A stretch of DNA of 64,000 nt from positions 62,001 through 126,000 of the forward strand of contig JBCCPJ010000002.1 of the NCBI GenBank assembly GCA_039024895.1, in the 5' to 3' direction. Source of the stretch: JAJDOD01 sp039024895 (GTDB taxonomy: Bacteria; Pseudomonadota; Alphaproteobacteria; Rhodobacterales; Rhodobacteraceae). Position numbers and translations under genes: made by a program. This document shows positions 34,768 through 42,819 of this stretch, in pieces; position 1 is the first letter of the stretch; each line of letters starts with the position of its first letter. The notes under the pieces are model-generated. The model worked only from the letters and a program-made list of their open reading frames with translations. It made no database searches and had not been told where the DNA came from.

Positions 34768-35669
34768 GACGCATCCTTTACGATCCAGTCGCAAAGCGCG
34801 GGAAAGCTCAGCCCAACTTGCTCCGCCTGCTCCGGGACAAGGGAGGTCGATGTCATCCCGGGTTGCGTGTTTGTCTCAAGGGCAAAGAGGCCCGCAACGC
34901 CCTTGCTGTCATCCCAGCGGAAGTCCGTACGGCTCACGCCCCGACAGCCCAAAACACGGTGCGCTGTGAGGGCATGGCTGAGGCACGCCGCCTCGACATC
35001 GTTCGGAATGTCAGCGGGCAACACATGATGGGAACCGCCGGCCGCGTATTTCGCATGGTAGTCGTACCACCCATCGGTCACGATCTCCGTCACACACAAG
35101 GCTCGTTCCCCCATCACGCTCACGGTCAGCTCGCGCCCGGGAATATAAGCCTCCACCATCAGCTGGTCGGGCATATCGTCGGCAAGGACTGGCGGGCCAT
35201 TGGCTGTTTCCTGCACAATATAAATACCGACGGATGAGCCCTCGTTATTGGGCTTCACCACGTAAGGCGGCGCCATTACATGCGCCGCGCCAATCTCTGC
35301 TTTGGGTCGAATGACCGACGGCACGACGGGAATGCCCGCCTCCGCGAACACCGCCTTTGACCGCGTCTTGTCCATCGCCAACGCAGACGCCAGAACGCCC
35401 GAATGGGTGTAGGGGATACGGAGCCACTCCAGGATGCCCTGCGCACAGCCATCCTCGCCCCACCGTCCGTGCAACGCATTGAACACCACATCCGGGCGCG
35501 CCGAACGGAGATGGTCCGCGACGCCCTCGTCCGCATCCAAATCGCTTACGTTATATCCTGCGTCCCGCAGCGCGGCCGCGCATTCGCGCCCCGTGGACAA
35601 GGAAACCTCACGCTCCGCGGAGGGTCCGCCCATGAGTACCAGCACTGTCGGGGCTGCCCTGCTCGACAT
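34755..35669 (-). CDS. ddl: D-alanine--D-alanine ligase
   Basis: ATP-grasp enzyme that makes the D-Ala-D-Ala dipeptide of peptidoglycan. 304 aa: the N-terminal GGPSAEREVSLSTG substrate loop, LHGRWGEDG, the VVKPNNEGSSVG ATP loop, and LETNTQPGMT near the C-terminus. It precedes ftsQ with a 13-bp overlap, as is usual in the dcw cluster. Confidence 0.96.
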   Translation of the reverse strand: MSSRAAPTVLVLMGGPSAEREVSLSTGRECAAALRDAGYNVSDLDADEGVADHLRSARPDVVFNALHGRWGEDGCAQGILEWLRIPYTHSGVLASALAMDKTRSKAVFAEAGIPVVPSVIRPKAEIGAAHVMAPPYVVKPNNEGSSVGIYIVQETANGPPVLADDMPDQLMVEAYIPGRELTVSVMGERALCVTEIVTDGWYDYHAKYAAGGSHHVLPADIPNDVEAACLSHALTAHRVLGCRGVSRTDFRWDDSKGVAGLFALETNTQPGMTSTSLVPEQAEQVGLSFPALCDWIVKDASCDR

Positions 35670-35725
35670 GCCCGTCTTAACCTGTCTCTTGCTAAGGGTT
35701 GCCCCCCCAGCGTTTCGTTACTGCC

Positions 35726-36655
35726 TCAAGGGATCGGTTCGCCAATCCTCATGATTTCCCATTCTAACCTGATTCCCGAATGCGCGAACACCCTTTCCCG
35801 CACCTCTTCGCCCAACCCCTCCAAATCGGCCGCTGTGGCCGTGCCGGTATTGACCAAAAAATTCGGATGTTTGGGCGACATCTGCGCGCCGCCGCGCGTC
35901 GCGCCCCGCAAGCCTGCGGCCTCAATAACCGACCACGCTTTCATCTCGTGGCGGTCGTCAGCCTTGCCTGTTGAAGAAAACCCGGCCGGATTGCGAAACG
36001 TGGACCCGGCGGTGAGCTCCTTGGTCGGTTGCGTCTCGTCACGCTTGGCAAGCTGCGCGACCATCTTGTCCCGCAAGGCCGCAGGATCGCCGGGACCTGC
36101 GCGGAACACCGCCGACAGGATCACGGCCTCGTCCGGCACATCGCTTGAGCGATACTCAAAACTGAGTTCCTGTGGGGTGAGCGAAACGCGCGTCCCATCG
36201 CGCAAAAGCACATCCGTTGATACAAGGTGATCGGCAACATAGGACCCGTAACATCCCGCATTCATCCGAACCGCGCCGCCGATTGAACCCGGGATCGTCC
36301 GCAAGAACGTGAGGTCCAGACCTGCCTCCGCCGACCGCTTCGCCACTTGCGCATCAAGCGCCGCCGCCCCGGCGGTGACAAGATCACCGTCGACCGAAAT
36401 CTCGCCGAATGCCCGGCTCAACCGGATCACAACCCCGGGTACGCCCCCGTCGCGAACGATCAGGTTCGAGCCGACGCCCATCGCAAAGACCGGCACATCC
36501 TGCGGAAGCGCCGTCAGAAAACTGGCAAGGTCCTCCGCATCTTTCGGCATTAAAAGCCATTCCGCCGCCCCGCCCACCCGAAGCCACGTGACGCCTGCGA
36601 GGGAATACCCCGGCAAAAGCCGCCCGCGTGTCTCGATATGGGACAGGTCCGTCAT
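35726..36655 (-). CDS. murB: UDP-N-acetylenolpyruvoylglucosamine reductase
   Basis: FAD enzyme that completes UDP-MurNAc. 309 aa of type I: the FAD-binding part (GVGSNLIVRDGG), IPGSIGGAVRMNAG, the catalytic serine stretch AGSTFRNPAG, and LEWEIMRIG with the C-terminal catalytic Glu. The start has GAGG at good spacing. Same strand as ddl, 56 bp before it, and about 70 bp after a DUF2484-like gene. murC, usually just upstream in this family, is absent here. Confidence 0.96.
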   Translation of the reverse strand: MTDLSHIETRGRLLPGYSLAGVTWLRVGGAAEWLLMPKDAEDLASFLTALPQDVPVFAMGVGSNLIVRDGGVPGVVIRLSRAFGEISVDGDLVTAGAAALDAQVAKRSAEAGLDLTFLRTIPGSIGGAVRMNAGCYGSYVADHLVSTDVLLRDGTRVSLTPQELSFEYRSSDVPDEAVILSAVFRAGPGDPAALRDKMVAQLAKRDETQPTKELTAGSTFRNPAGFSSTGKADDRHEMKAWSVIEAAGLRGATRGGAQMSPKHPNFLVNTGTATAADLEGLGEEVRERVFAHSGIRLEWEIMRIGEPIP

Positions 36656-36728
36656 GGCCTCGGGCTAACATTCCCCATGGTCCGGCACAATTTGAATCAA
36701 GCTCGGCGCCGGTCGGGGCGCCGCTCGC

Positions 36729-36992
36729 TCAGTGGCTCATCCAACGACCCTGGAAAATCCGCCCAACCCAGCGCAACGCGAACCGGAGCGGCCAGCGCAG
36801 AATGGAACGGGCCCCCGCCGAAACCAAAAGGCCAAGCAAAAGCCCGTCCGCCCAGAACAGCCAAAGCAAGATCGGGACACCGACAGCGACCAAGACATAG
36901 GTTTGCGGCCAATGCTTGTACATCGACGGAAACATGCCGATGACATTCGCCGCCACAAACCATCCGAACACCGGAAAGAGTGACAGGCCCAT
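36729..36992 (-). CDS. DUF2484-like small membrane protein (intact copy)
   Basis: 87 aa with about three short hydrophobic segments (residues 3-20, 30-45, 48-58) and a basic end. The pattern MxLSL...W...AANVIxMFPS and a later RSILRWPL matches DUF2484-type proteins that I recall next to murB in Rhodobacteraceae. ATG 36992 is in a different frame from the upstream paralogue. Function unknown; the wall-gene context suggests an envelope role. Confidence 0.7.
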   Translation of the reverse strand: MGLSLFPVFGWFVAANVIGMFPSMYKHWPQTYVLVAVGVPILLWLFWADGLLLGLLVSAGARSILRWPLRFALRWVGRIFQGRWMSH

Positions 36993-37242
36993 GACGCCAG
37001 CTTCGGCTGCTCCCCCGCGCGCCGCGCAAAAAACACCTCATTGCATTGCGGAACATCGACAGAAAACCGACCAGACCAAAGGCATAGATTCCATGATCCC
37101 TGGCGATCCGCCTCGACACGCAGGCCGACAGGGCCTGCCAAGCACCCCCCGGCACATATTGTCGACCCATCGGCAAGAACGCGACGAGGGCGGCACTAAG
37201 GACCCAGAGGAAGTCGACCTTCAAAGACAAAAACAGCGGCAC
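36989..37242 (-). pseudogene. Second DUF2484-like gene, apparently frameshifted and without its stop
   Basis: From a GTG at 37242 the frame reads like DUF2484 (DFLWVLSAALVAFLPMGRQYVPG... then FGLVGFLSMFRNAMR). At the A6 run 37028-37033 (T6 on the coding strand) the frame goes wrong; adding one T would continue as a family-like tail ending EQPKLAS. In that frame the expected overlapping stop TGA is TGG at 36991-36989, within the next gene's ATGGGC. So two small changes, one indel and one A-to-G, explain the loss. The hydrophobic middle is also weak. Alternatively it is a diverged intact gene read through. Confidence 0.5.
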
Positions 37243-37300
37243 TCTGATGCAAGAAGAGTTTGGCAGCAATTTGACAAAACCGTCCCGCCTTCTTCTGTCG

Positions 37301-37343
37301 ATAAATACTCCCGGGGTGGTCTGGAGGGGTTGAACCCCTCCAG
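37301..37343. repeat. Extragenic repeat with AAATACTCCCGGGG core and 11-bp hairpin
   Basis: ATAAATACTCCCGGGG (37301-37316) is followed by a perfect hairpin 37321-37343 (11-bp arms CTGGAGGGGTT/AACCCCTCCAG, one-base centre). A sequence with the same AAATAC-C/T-C-GGGG core and GC hairpins occurs at 63631-63679. I recall this layout between genes in Roseobacter genomes. Confidence 0.6.
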
Positions 37344-37479
37344 CGGATCGGCGCAGCAAAGCTGCGGCGAAACCTCCAAGCTTGACCGGCTCCTCTTTGT
37401 CGCGAAGAAACTCGCCCAGCACCCAACACAAAGACGCCTGGACACTTCTTCGGCCACGCCGACCAATTACCGACATGCC

Positions 37480-38547
37480 TCAAAACAGCGAGAGTTGATC
37501 GCCGTCTCGTAAAGGTACCTCGAATAGGTCCGTCCTGAGCGGCGGCTCGCGCACTGCCAAACCGAGCCGCGCCGTCACCACCGCAAAGCGCTGCGCCATG
37601 ATGTCGGCGAACAGCCCTTCACCCGTCATCCGCTTGCCCCATTCCGGATCGTAGTCTTTACCGCCATGCAATTCCCGGACACGCCCCATGATCCGTGCCG
37701 CCCGGTCAGGGTAATGTTCGGCAACCCAGTCGCGGAACAGTTGCGCGACGCCGTGGGGCAACCGCAGCATCACCCAGCTCGCCGCCGTCGCGCCGGCATC
37801 GGCCCCGGCTTCGAGGATGGCTTCCAATTCATGGTCCGTGAGCGCCGGGATCATTGGAGACGCCAAAACCCGCACTGGGCATCCCGCGTGCACCAAACGC
37901 CGAATGGTCTCGAGACGGCGCGCAGGCGATGGTACGCGGGGCTCCATCTTGCGCGATACTGACGGATCAAGCGTCGTCACGCTGATCCCGACCCTGGCGA
38001 GGCCCGCCCGTCCCATTTCGCCCAGAAGATCGATGTCCCGCTCGATCAAACTGCCCTTCGTCACGACAGAGACGGGGTGGCGAAACTCGGACAATACCTC
38101 CAAGATGCCCCGCATGATCCGACGCTCTTTCTCGATCGGCTGATAGGGGTCTGTATTGGTGCCGATGGCAATCACTTCCGGCACGTATCCCCGCGCACGG
38201 AAGGCACGCTCCAACAGCTTTGGCGCCGTCGGTTTCGAGATCAAGCGGGTCTCGAAATCAAGGCCCGCCGAATATCCCAACCATTCGTGGCTAGGACGGG
38301 CAAAACAGTAAATGCACCCATGCTCACAGCCGCGATAGGGATTGATCGAGCGATCAAAAGACACATCGGGCGACGTATTCTTTGTGATGATCGAGCGAGG
38401 TGTTTCCTCACTCACCTCTGTCCGCAAAACCGGCAAAGCCTCTTCCGCCGCCCAGCCATCATCGATGCTCTCAGCGCTATGGGTCTCGAACCGTCCCGTC
38501 GGGTTGGAAAGGGCCGCACGCCCCTTTGGATTCGTCTTTAATACCAT
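37480..38547 (-). CDS. PA0069-family radical SAM protein
   Basis: 355 aa from ATG 38547. The radical SAM cluster cysteines are C74, C78 and C81 in RGCEHGCIYCFA, a CX3CX2C. The following IGTNTDPYQPIEKE and VVTKGSLIERD segments mark the PA0069/SplB-related group. The substrate is unknown; relatives include spore photoproduct lyase. The last five residues, QLSLF, match the bacterial sliding-clamp-binding consensus QL(S/D)LF, which would suit a DNA repair role. It is divergent from the SGNH hydrolase and precedes the DUF2484 pair. Confidence 0.88.
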   Translation of the reverse strand: MVLKTNPKGRAALSNPTGRFETHSAESIDDGWAAEEALPVLRTEVSEETPRSIITKNTSPDVSFDRSINPYRGCEHGCIYCFARPSHEWLGYSAGLDFETRLISKPTAPKLLERAFRARGYVPEVIAIGTNTDPYQPIEKERRIMRGILEVLSEFRHPVSVVTKGSLIERDIDLLGEMGRAGLARVGISVTTLDPSVSRKMEPRVPSPARRLETIRRLVHAGCPVRVLASPMIPALTDHELEAILEAGADAGATAASWVMLRLPHGVAQLFRDWVAEHYPDRAARIMGRVRELHGGKDYDPEWGKRMTGEGLFADIMAQRFAVVTARLGLAVREPPLRTDLFEVPLRDGDQLSLF

Positions 38548-38658
38548 CGTCTGATGATCAGAACAAATATAGAACATTCAAACCAAAAAAGTGCTTGCCT
38601 TCCCCGGCGGCATCCATGTCATATGCCCGCTGGGAATGGTGGGGGAGTTAAACACACT

Positions 38659-39609
38659 ATGAAAACAATGCTAAAAGCAGCGGCGGTATTGTTGGCGCTA
38701 AGCGCAACAAACCTGCACGCCAGCACGACAAATTTGCTGGCATTCGGAGATTCTCTGATCGACAGCGGCAACCTTGATCTCGCGATCAAGTTCCGCGGCG
38801 GCACGGGGATCAATGACACTGTCGATGGGTTTTTGCCACCGCGTAGCTACCCGAATGGACAATTCACGAACGGCAACACATGGGCCACGCAGCTCGGCTT
38901 GACGCCCTCTTTGGCAGGCGGCTCGAATTTCGGCTTTGGCGGCGCGAAAGCGGTTGCCGATGATGACGGCATCCTGGACCTCCAGGCGCAGGTTGACGCG
39001 TTCCGCAAAAGCGGCCTTGCCGTCGACGGAAACACGACCGCCGCCATCTGGATCGGCGGCAACGATTTTCGCGCCTTCACCCCCGACATGACGCGCCAGG
39101 ACGTGAACGGCGCGGTGCAAGGGATGGTCAAAAGCATCGCGCAAAGCGTGAAGTCACTGCACCGCTTCGGTGTCGGCAATGTCCTCGTTCTCGGTCTTCC
39201 GGAGATTGATGTCCTGCCTGCCGCCGTTGGTCAGTTCAACAACCGCGTCTCCAGCTTGCTCGCCCGGATGGATGCCCGGCTGCCTAACAATGACTTCCGG
39301 TATTACGACATCAACGGCCTGTTCCAGCAGGTTCTTGTACAAACCGCGCTCGACCCGACCCGGGATCTGGCGCCTGTGCCATGTATCTTCAATCCGAGCG
39401 ATTGTGCCGCAAACCCGCTTAACTATCTGCTCTACGATGAAATTCATCCAACCGAATGGGTGCACACCATTCTAGCGCAGGAATTGGGCCGCGAACTGGC
39501 GACATTCGAGAATGTGGCACCTATACCGCTTCCGGCCACAGCCCCCTTGATGCTGGCAGCGCTCGGCGGATTTGGACTGTGGGCGCGCCGCCGCAAGTCG
39601 CGGGCGTGA
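38659..39609 (+). CDS. SGNH/GDSL hydrolase with VPLPA-CTERM-like sorting tail
   Basis: 316 aa from ATG 38659. An N-terminal signal peptide (AAAVLLALSATNLHAS) is followed by the block I motif FGDSLIDSGN, block III IGGNDF, and the catalytic Asp/His pair in DEIHPTEWVH. It is probably an exported lipase/esterase or carbohydrate deacetylase. The end has PIPLPA, a hydrophobic helix of about 16 residues, and ARRRKSRA, the tripartite layout of VPLPA/PEP-CTERM signals processed by exosortases. A 13-bp stem-loop follows 32 bp after the stop. Confidence 0.85.
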   Translation: MKTMLKAAAVLLALSATNLHASTTNLLAFGDSLIDSGNLDLAIKFRGGTGINDTVDGFLPPRSYPNGQFTNGNTWATQLGLTPSLAGGSNFGFGGAKAVADDDGILDLQAQVDAFRKSGLAVDGNTTAAIWIGGNDFRAFTPDMTRQDVNGAVQGMVKSIAQSVKSLHRFGVGNVLVLGLPEIDVLPAAVGQFNNRVSSLLARMDARLPNNDFRYYDINGLFQQVLVQTALDPTRDLAPVPCIFNPSDCAANPLNYLLYDEIHPTEWVHTILAQELGRELATFENVAPIPLPATAPLMLAALGGFGLWARRRKSRA

Positions 39610-39641
39610 AACGTTAAGTCGCAAATCGGCATTTGAAATCT

Positions 39642-39677
39642 TAAGGTTTCCTCGATAACCGAGGAAACCTTACTTTT
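39642..39677 (+). terminator. Perfect 13-bp hairpin before the corrinoid gene
   Basis: TAAGGTTTCCTCG (39642-39654) and its exact reverse complement (39660-39672) flank a 5-nt loop, followed by CTTTTT. It fits a terminator for the SGNH gene. It is only 22 bp before the corrinoid-protein ATG, so it could also sit in that gene's leader. Confidence 0.75.
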
Positions 39678-39694
39678 TGGGCCGAGGGATAGCC

Positions 39695-40399
39695 ATGTCA
39701 GACGAAGAAGACGACATCGTCCTGAGCGAGTTGGATGATGAGGAACTTGTCCAACAAATGTTCGACGACCTTTACGATGGCCTGAAGGAGGAAATCGAGG
39801 AAGCCACGCATATCCTGCTCGAACGCGGTTGGATGCCCTATCGGGTTTTGACCGAGGCGCTTGTTGGTGGCATGAAAATCGTCGGTGAAGACTTTCGCGA
39901 CGGTATTTTGTTTGTCCCCGAAGTGCTTCTCGCCGCTAATGCCATGAAAGGCGGCATGGCCATCCTAAAGCCGCTCCTCGCAGAAACCGGCGCGCCGACC
40001 ATCGGCAAAATGGTGATCGGAACAGTCAAAGGCGACATTCACGACATTGGCCAGAACCTCGTCACCATGATGATGGAAGGGGCCGGGTTCGAAGTGCTGA
40101 ATATCGGGATCAACAACCCGGTCGAAAACTATGTGGAAGCGCTCAACGATTTCGAGCCCGACATCCTTGGCATGTCCGCGCTGCTCACAACAACCATGCC
40201 CTATATGAAAGTCGTGATCGATGCGATGGTCGAACAAGGCATCCGGGACGACTACATCATTCTCGTAGGGGGCGCGCCGCTGAACGAAGAGTTTGGCAAA
40301 GCAATCGGCGCCGATGCCTATTGTCGGGACGCCGCCGTCGCTGTTGAGACCGCGAAGGAATTCATGGCCCGCAAGCACAACCAAATGGCGGCTGGCTAA
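39695..40399 (+). CDS. Corrinoid-binding methyltransfer protein (MtbC/MetH B12-domain type)
   Basis: 234 aa from ATG 39695, preceded by GAGGGA. Residues about 15-100 form the four-helix cap domain; the Rossmann-type B12 domain follows with the cobalt-ligand motif DxHxxG as D114-I-H116-D-I-G119. GMSALLTTTMPYMK and the later LVGGAPLNE stretch also fit. It carries a methyl group between methyltransferase partners. In Roseobacter relatives such a protein serves as the B12 module of a split methionine synthase; the BHMT-like gene at 22090 is a candidate partner. The DUF1638 gene downstream is a frequent neighbour of corrinoid proteins. Confidence 0.9.
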   Translation: MSDEEDDIVLSELDDEELVQQMFDDLYDGLKEEIEEATHILLERGWMPYRVLTEALVGGMKIVGEDFRDGILFVPEVLLAANAMKGGMAILKPLLAETGAPTIGKMVIGTVKGDIHDIGQNLVTMMMEGAGFEVLNIGINNPVENYVEALNDFEPDILGMSALLTTTMPYMKVVIDAMVEQGIRDDYIILVGGAPLNEEFGKAIGADAYCRDAAVAVETAKEFMARKHNQMAAG

Positions 40400-40749
40400 A
40401 GGCGGCGCTTGCCCGCGCGAACTGATCCGCCCTGTGGCGTCGGCCCGTGGATATCACAATACTCAGCGCGGGCACGGCAATCGGGGCATTTTGATCGCTT
40501 TTCGAAGCCAAAGAACGTAAGCTCAAGGCGCAGAAACCTGACGCAGAACTGAAAGACACTTACACTGAGGTAGGTTGGATTTCTGACGGATCTTATTGCC
40601 CATGGGACATGCCAAGCCGGAAAGCCACAAACCAGAGGTCGAAGAACGCGCAGATGCCCATTGTGCCGAGGCGCGTCTGTGCATACCAACACCAACCAAC
40701 ACACGCGGCGCAACGTTCGTAGCGTCCAAACTGTCAGAGTTGCACCGTG
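40400..40749. other. 350-bp gap between corrinoid and DUF1638 genes
   Basis: I find no convincing gene. The minus strand has a cysteine-containing open stretch (CPDCRARAEYCD) without a good start, and a short MGNKIRQKSNLP start in another frame; together they faintly recall a broken DUF2256 gene. No B12 riboswitch was recognised. Confidence 0.4.
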
Positions 40750-41382
40750 ATGGATGATAAGACCCTGACCGAAACGGGCTGGCAAGGCGGCTCGAACGGC
40801 AAACTGCTTGTGCTCGCGTGCGGTGCGCTCGCCCGCGAGATCCTCGTCTTTACCGAGCAGATGCCCAATATCGATCTCCGTTGCCTGCCAGCTATCCTGC
40901 ATAACCATCCCGACCGCATCGTACCGGCCGTCCGCAAAGCTGTAACAGAAACACAAGGGTATGAGCGCATCTTCCTTGCTTATGCCGATTGCGGCACTGG
41001 CGGACTTCTGGCCGATGCGGCTCAGGAGCTTGGCCTCGACATGTTGCCAGGTCCCCATTGCTATGCCTTTTTTGAGGGCACGGAGACGTTTCTGGAGAAG
41101 TCAAAAGACGAATTCACAGCCTTCTACCTGACCGACTTTCTAACGCGCCAGTTCGACGCCTTCGTTTGGGAGCCATTGGGCCTCGACCGCCACCCCGAAC
41201 TGCGGGATATGTATTTCGGACATTACGAGAAGCTCGTCTATCAAGCGCAAACGGACGATCCGGCGCTCACTGCAAAAGCCAAAGACTGCGCCCGCCGTCT
41301 TGGATTGGCCTTTGAACGGCGGTTCACTGGCTACGGCGAGCTTGGCACGGCCTTACAGGGGCTGCAATTGCCCACAAATTAA
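40750..41382 (+). CDS. DUF1638 family protein
   Basis: 210 aa. LVLACGALAREI near residue 20 and AYADCGTGGLL in the middle are the DUF1638 hallmarks, with conserved cysteines in both. The family often lies beside corrinoid proteins and cobalamin-dependent methyltransferases, and the corrinoid gene is 350 bp upstream on the same strand. Its biochemical role is unknown; a link to methyl transfer or cobalamin handling is inferred from context. ATG 40750 is preferred to the adjacent GTG 40747, but no good ribosome site is visible. Confidence 0.82.
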   Translation: MDDKTLTETGWQGGSNGKLLVLACGALAREILVFTEQMPNIDLRCLPAILHNHPDRIVPAVRKAVTETQGYERIFLAYADCGTGGLLADAAQELGLDMLPGPHCYAFFEGTETFLEKSKDEFTAFYLTDFLTRQFDAFVWEPLGLDRHPELRDMYFGHYEKLVYQAQTDDPALTAKAKDCARRLGLAFERRFTGYGELGTALQGLQLPTN

Positions 41383-41417
41383 CGGTTTTTCAATGGCAAC
41401 GCTGCATATGAGCGGGC

Positions 41418-41735
41418 ATGTTGTACGTCTCCAGTCGCCTTTTTCTTTTTTTCAGCGTGATTTGGTCCTTTTGGGCAGCGACCCTCGGCAGCGCGGAAGC
41501 CGCCACGATAAACCCGTTCAAGCTCCCCGCCGTCCATGCGTCAGGCCCGGTGAGCTTTGGCGATCTCGTCTTTACTTTGCCCAACGCGACGGGACCGGAA
41601 ACAAGCTTGCGCACCGCAGGATTCGGCACAAAAGGAACCGCGATAGCGCATCTCGTGCTCCTCATGCTCTACGCGTTCGGGACGATGACGGCGCTCCCCT
41701 CGTTCTACAAAGGCTTGCAACGCGCATTGCGCTAG
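41418..41735 (+). CDS. Small membrane protein, unknown function
   Basis: 105 aa. An N-terminal signal-like hydrophobic segment (about residues 5-28, ending SAEAA) is followed by a polar part rich in Gly, Pro and Thr, and a second hydrophobic helix (about 76-95) near the C-terminus. I recognise no family. It follows the DUF1638 gene by 36 bp on the same strand and converges on sufE with a 4-bp overlap. Reality is supported by the membrane-protein pattern and compact spacing. Confidence 0.6.
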   Translation: MLYVSSRLFLFFSVIWSFWAATLGSAEAATINPFKLPAVHASGPVSFGDLVFTLPNATGPETSLRTAGFGTKGTAIAHLVLLMLYAFGTMTALPSFYKGLQRALR

Positions 41736-42160
41736 GCCTGACGCGCAGCCTCGGCAATATCACGAATACGCTGCACCATGGCGCGCAAACCATTCGAGCG
41801 TTGAGCGGACAGGTGTTCGTTCAGACCCAAGCGGCCCAATTCGTCAGTGGCATCCACAGCCAAGACATCTTCAACGCGTAATCCGTTATAAAGCGCGATG
41901 AGCACCGCTATCAGCCCGCGCACAATCATGGCGTCGCTGTCACCGGTGAAGGAAAATGTAGCTTTTGGGCCCTGCCCGGTGACTTCCGGAACAAGCCATA
42001 CCTGGCTCGCGCAGCCGTCTACTTTGGTTGCCGGAATCCGTTGGCTTTCCGGAAGAGGGTCCATCATCTTGCCCATATCGATCACATGGCGATACCGGTC
42101 TTCCCAATCATCGAGAAACTCGAACGTGTCGGCGACGTCTTCAAATGCTTCACTGGCCAT
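41732..42160 (-). CDS. sufE: Cysteine desulphuration protein SufE
   Basis: Accepts sulphur from SufS for iron-sulphur cluster assembly. 142 aa from ATG 42160, where the conserved SEAFEDVADTFEFLDDWEDRYRH begins. The acceptor cysteine is Cys50 in KVDGCASQVW. The frame is open upstream to 42208, but those 16 residues are not typical. No other suf gene is adjacent. It is convergent with the small membrane-protein gene. Confidence 0.92.
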   Translation of the reverse strand: MASEAFEDVADTFEFLDDWEDRYRHVIDMGKMMDPLPESQRIPATKVDGCASQVWLVPEVTGQGPKATFSFTGDSDAMIVRGLIAVLIALYNGLRVEDVLAVDATDELGRLGLNEHLSAQRSNGLRAMVQRIRDIAEAARQA

Positions 42161-42255
42161 GAGCTTCAGGTAGGGCTTTCCCCGCACAAGGTCCAGACGG
42201 CTTTTCATGGCTTGGCATTTCAGCTAGCACATGGGCAAGGAATGAGGGGCGACGC

Positions 42256-42717
42256 ATGCAGGTACGGGTATTACTCTTGGGGGCAGTGTTGACAGTTGGC
42301 CTGACTGCCTGTGGTCGGGTCGCCGAAAGCCGGTTGAACCCGTTCAATTGGTTTGGAAGTTCCGAACCCGAAGCCGCGACCAGCGTCGTCGTGGTGGAAA
42401 CCGACCCCCGGCCCCGCATAGCGCAGGTCACGTCGCTGCGCATCGAGCCCACGCCCACGGGTGCCATCGTCCGGGCCACGGGTGTGCCACCAACACAAGG
42501 CTGGTACGCCGCCGCATTGGTCCCCGAAACCGACGGGCCGGTGAATGGGGAGATGGTCTATGTCTTTCGCGCTGTCCCCCCGCTCGACACAGACCGCGTA
42601 TCGAGCGCGGCCTCCCGTGAATTGAGCGTTGCCCAAAGCTTATCCGCGCAAGAATTGGCAGCCACGCGCCTCGTGCGCGTTATCGGCGCCCAAAACGCGC
42701 TATCCGCCCGCCGATAG
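42256..42717 (+). CDS. Putative lipoprotein, unknown function
   Basis: 153 aa. A signal sequence ends in the lipobox GLTAC (Cys about residue 19). The mature part starts with an acidic/serine linker and has a region with SLRIEPTPTGAIVRATGVPPTQGWY that recurs in small alphaproteobacterial lipoproteins. I do not recognise a characterised family. It is divergent from sufE and convergent with hisD. Confidence 0.75.
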   Translation: MQVRVLLLGAVLTVGLTACGRVAESRLNPFNWFGSSEPEAATSVVVVETDPRPRIAQVTSLRIEPTPTGAIVRATGVPPTQGWYAAALVPETDGPVNGEMVYVFRAVPPLDTDRVSSAASRELSVAQSLSAQELAATRLVRVIGAQNALSARR

Positions 42718-42819
42718 GACGCGCGTGCCCTTCCTATACGTTGGGAAGGCGCGGTGCATAAGCTAGGGAAACACTGGAAACGTGACAACAACGCAGGTGC
42801 CTTAACGAACGCCAACCGC

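Noticed and set aside
40396..41058. Minus-strand open frame with a cysteine-rich end (CPDCRARAEYCD) and a nearby MGNKIRQKSNLP start in another frame
   Set aside because: It resembles a broken DUF2256 gene only faintly, with at least two frame changes, and overlaps the well-supported DUF1638 gene.
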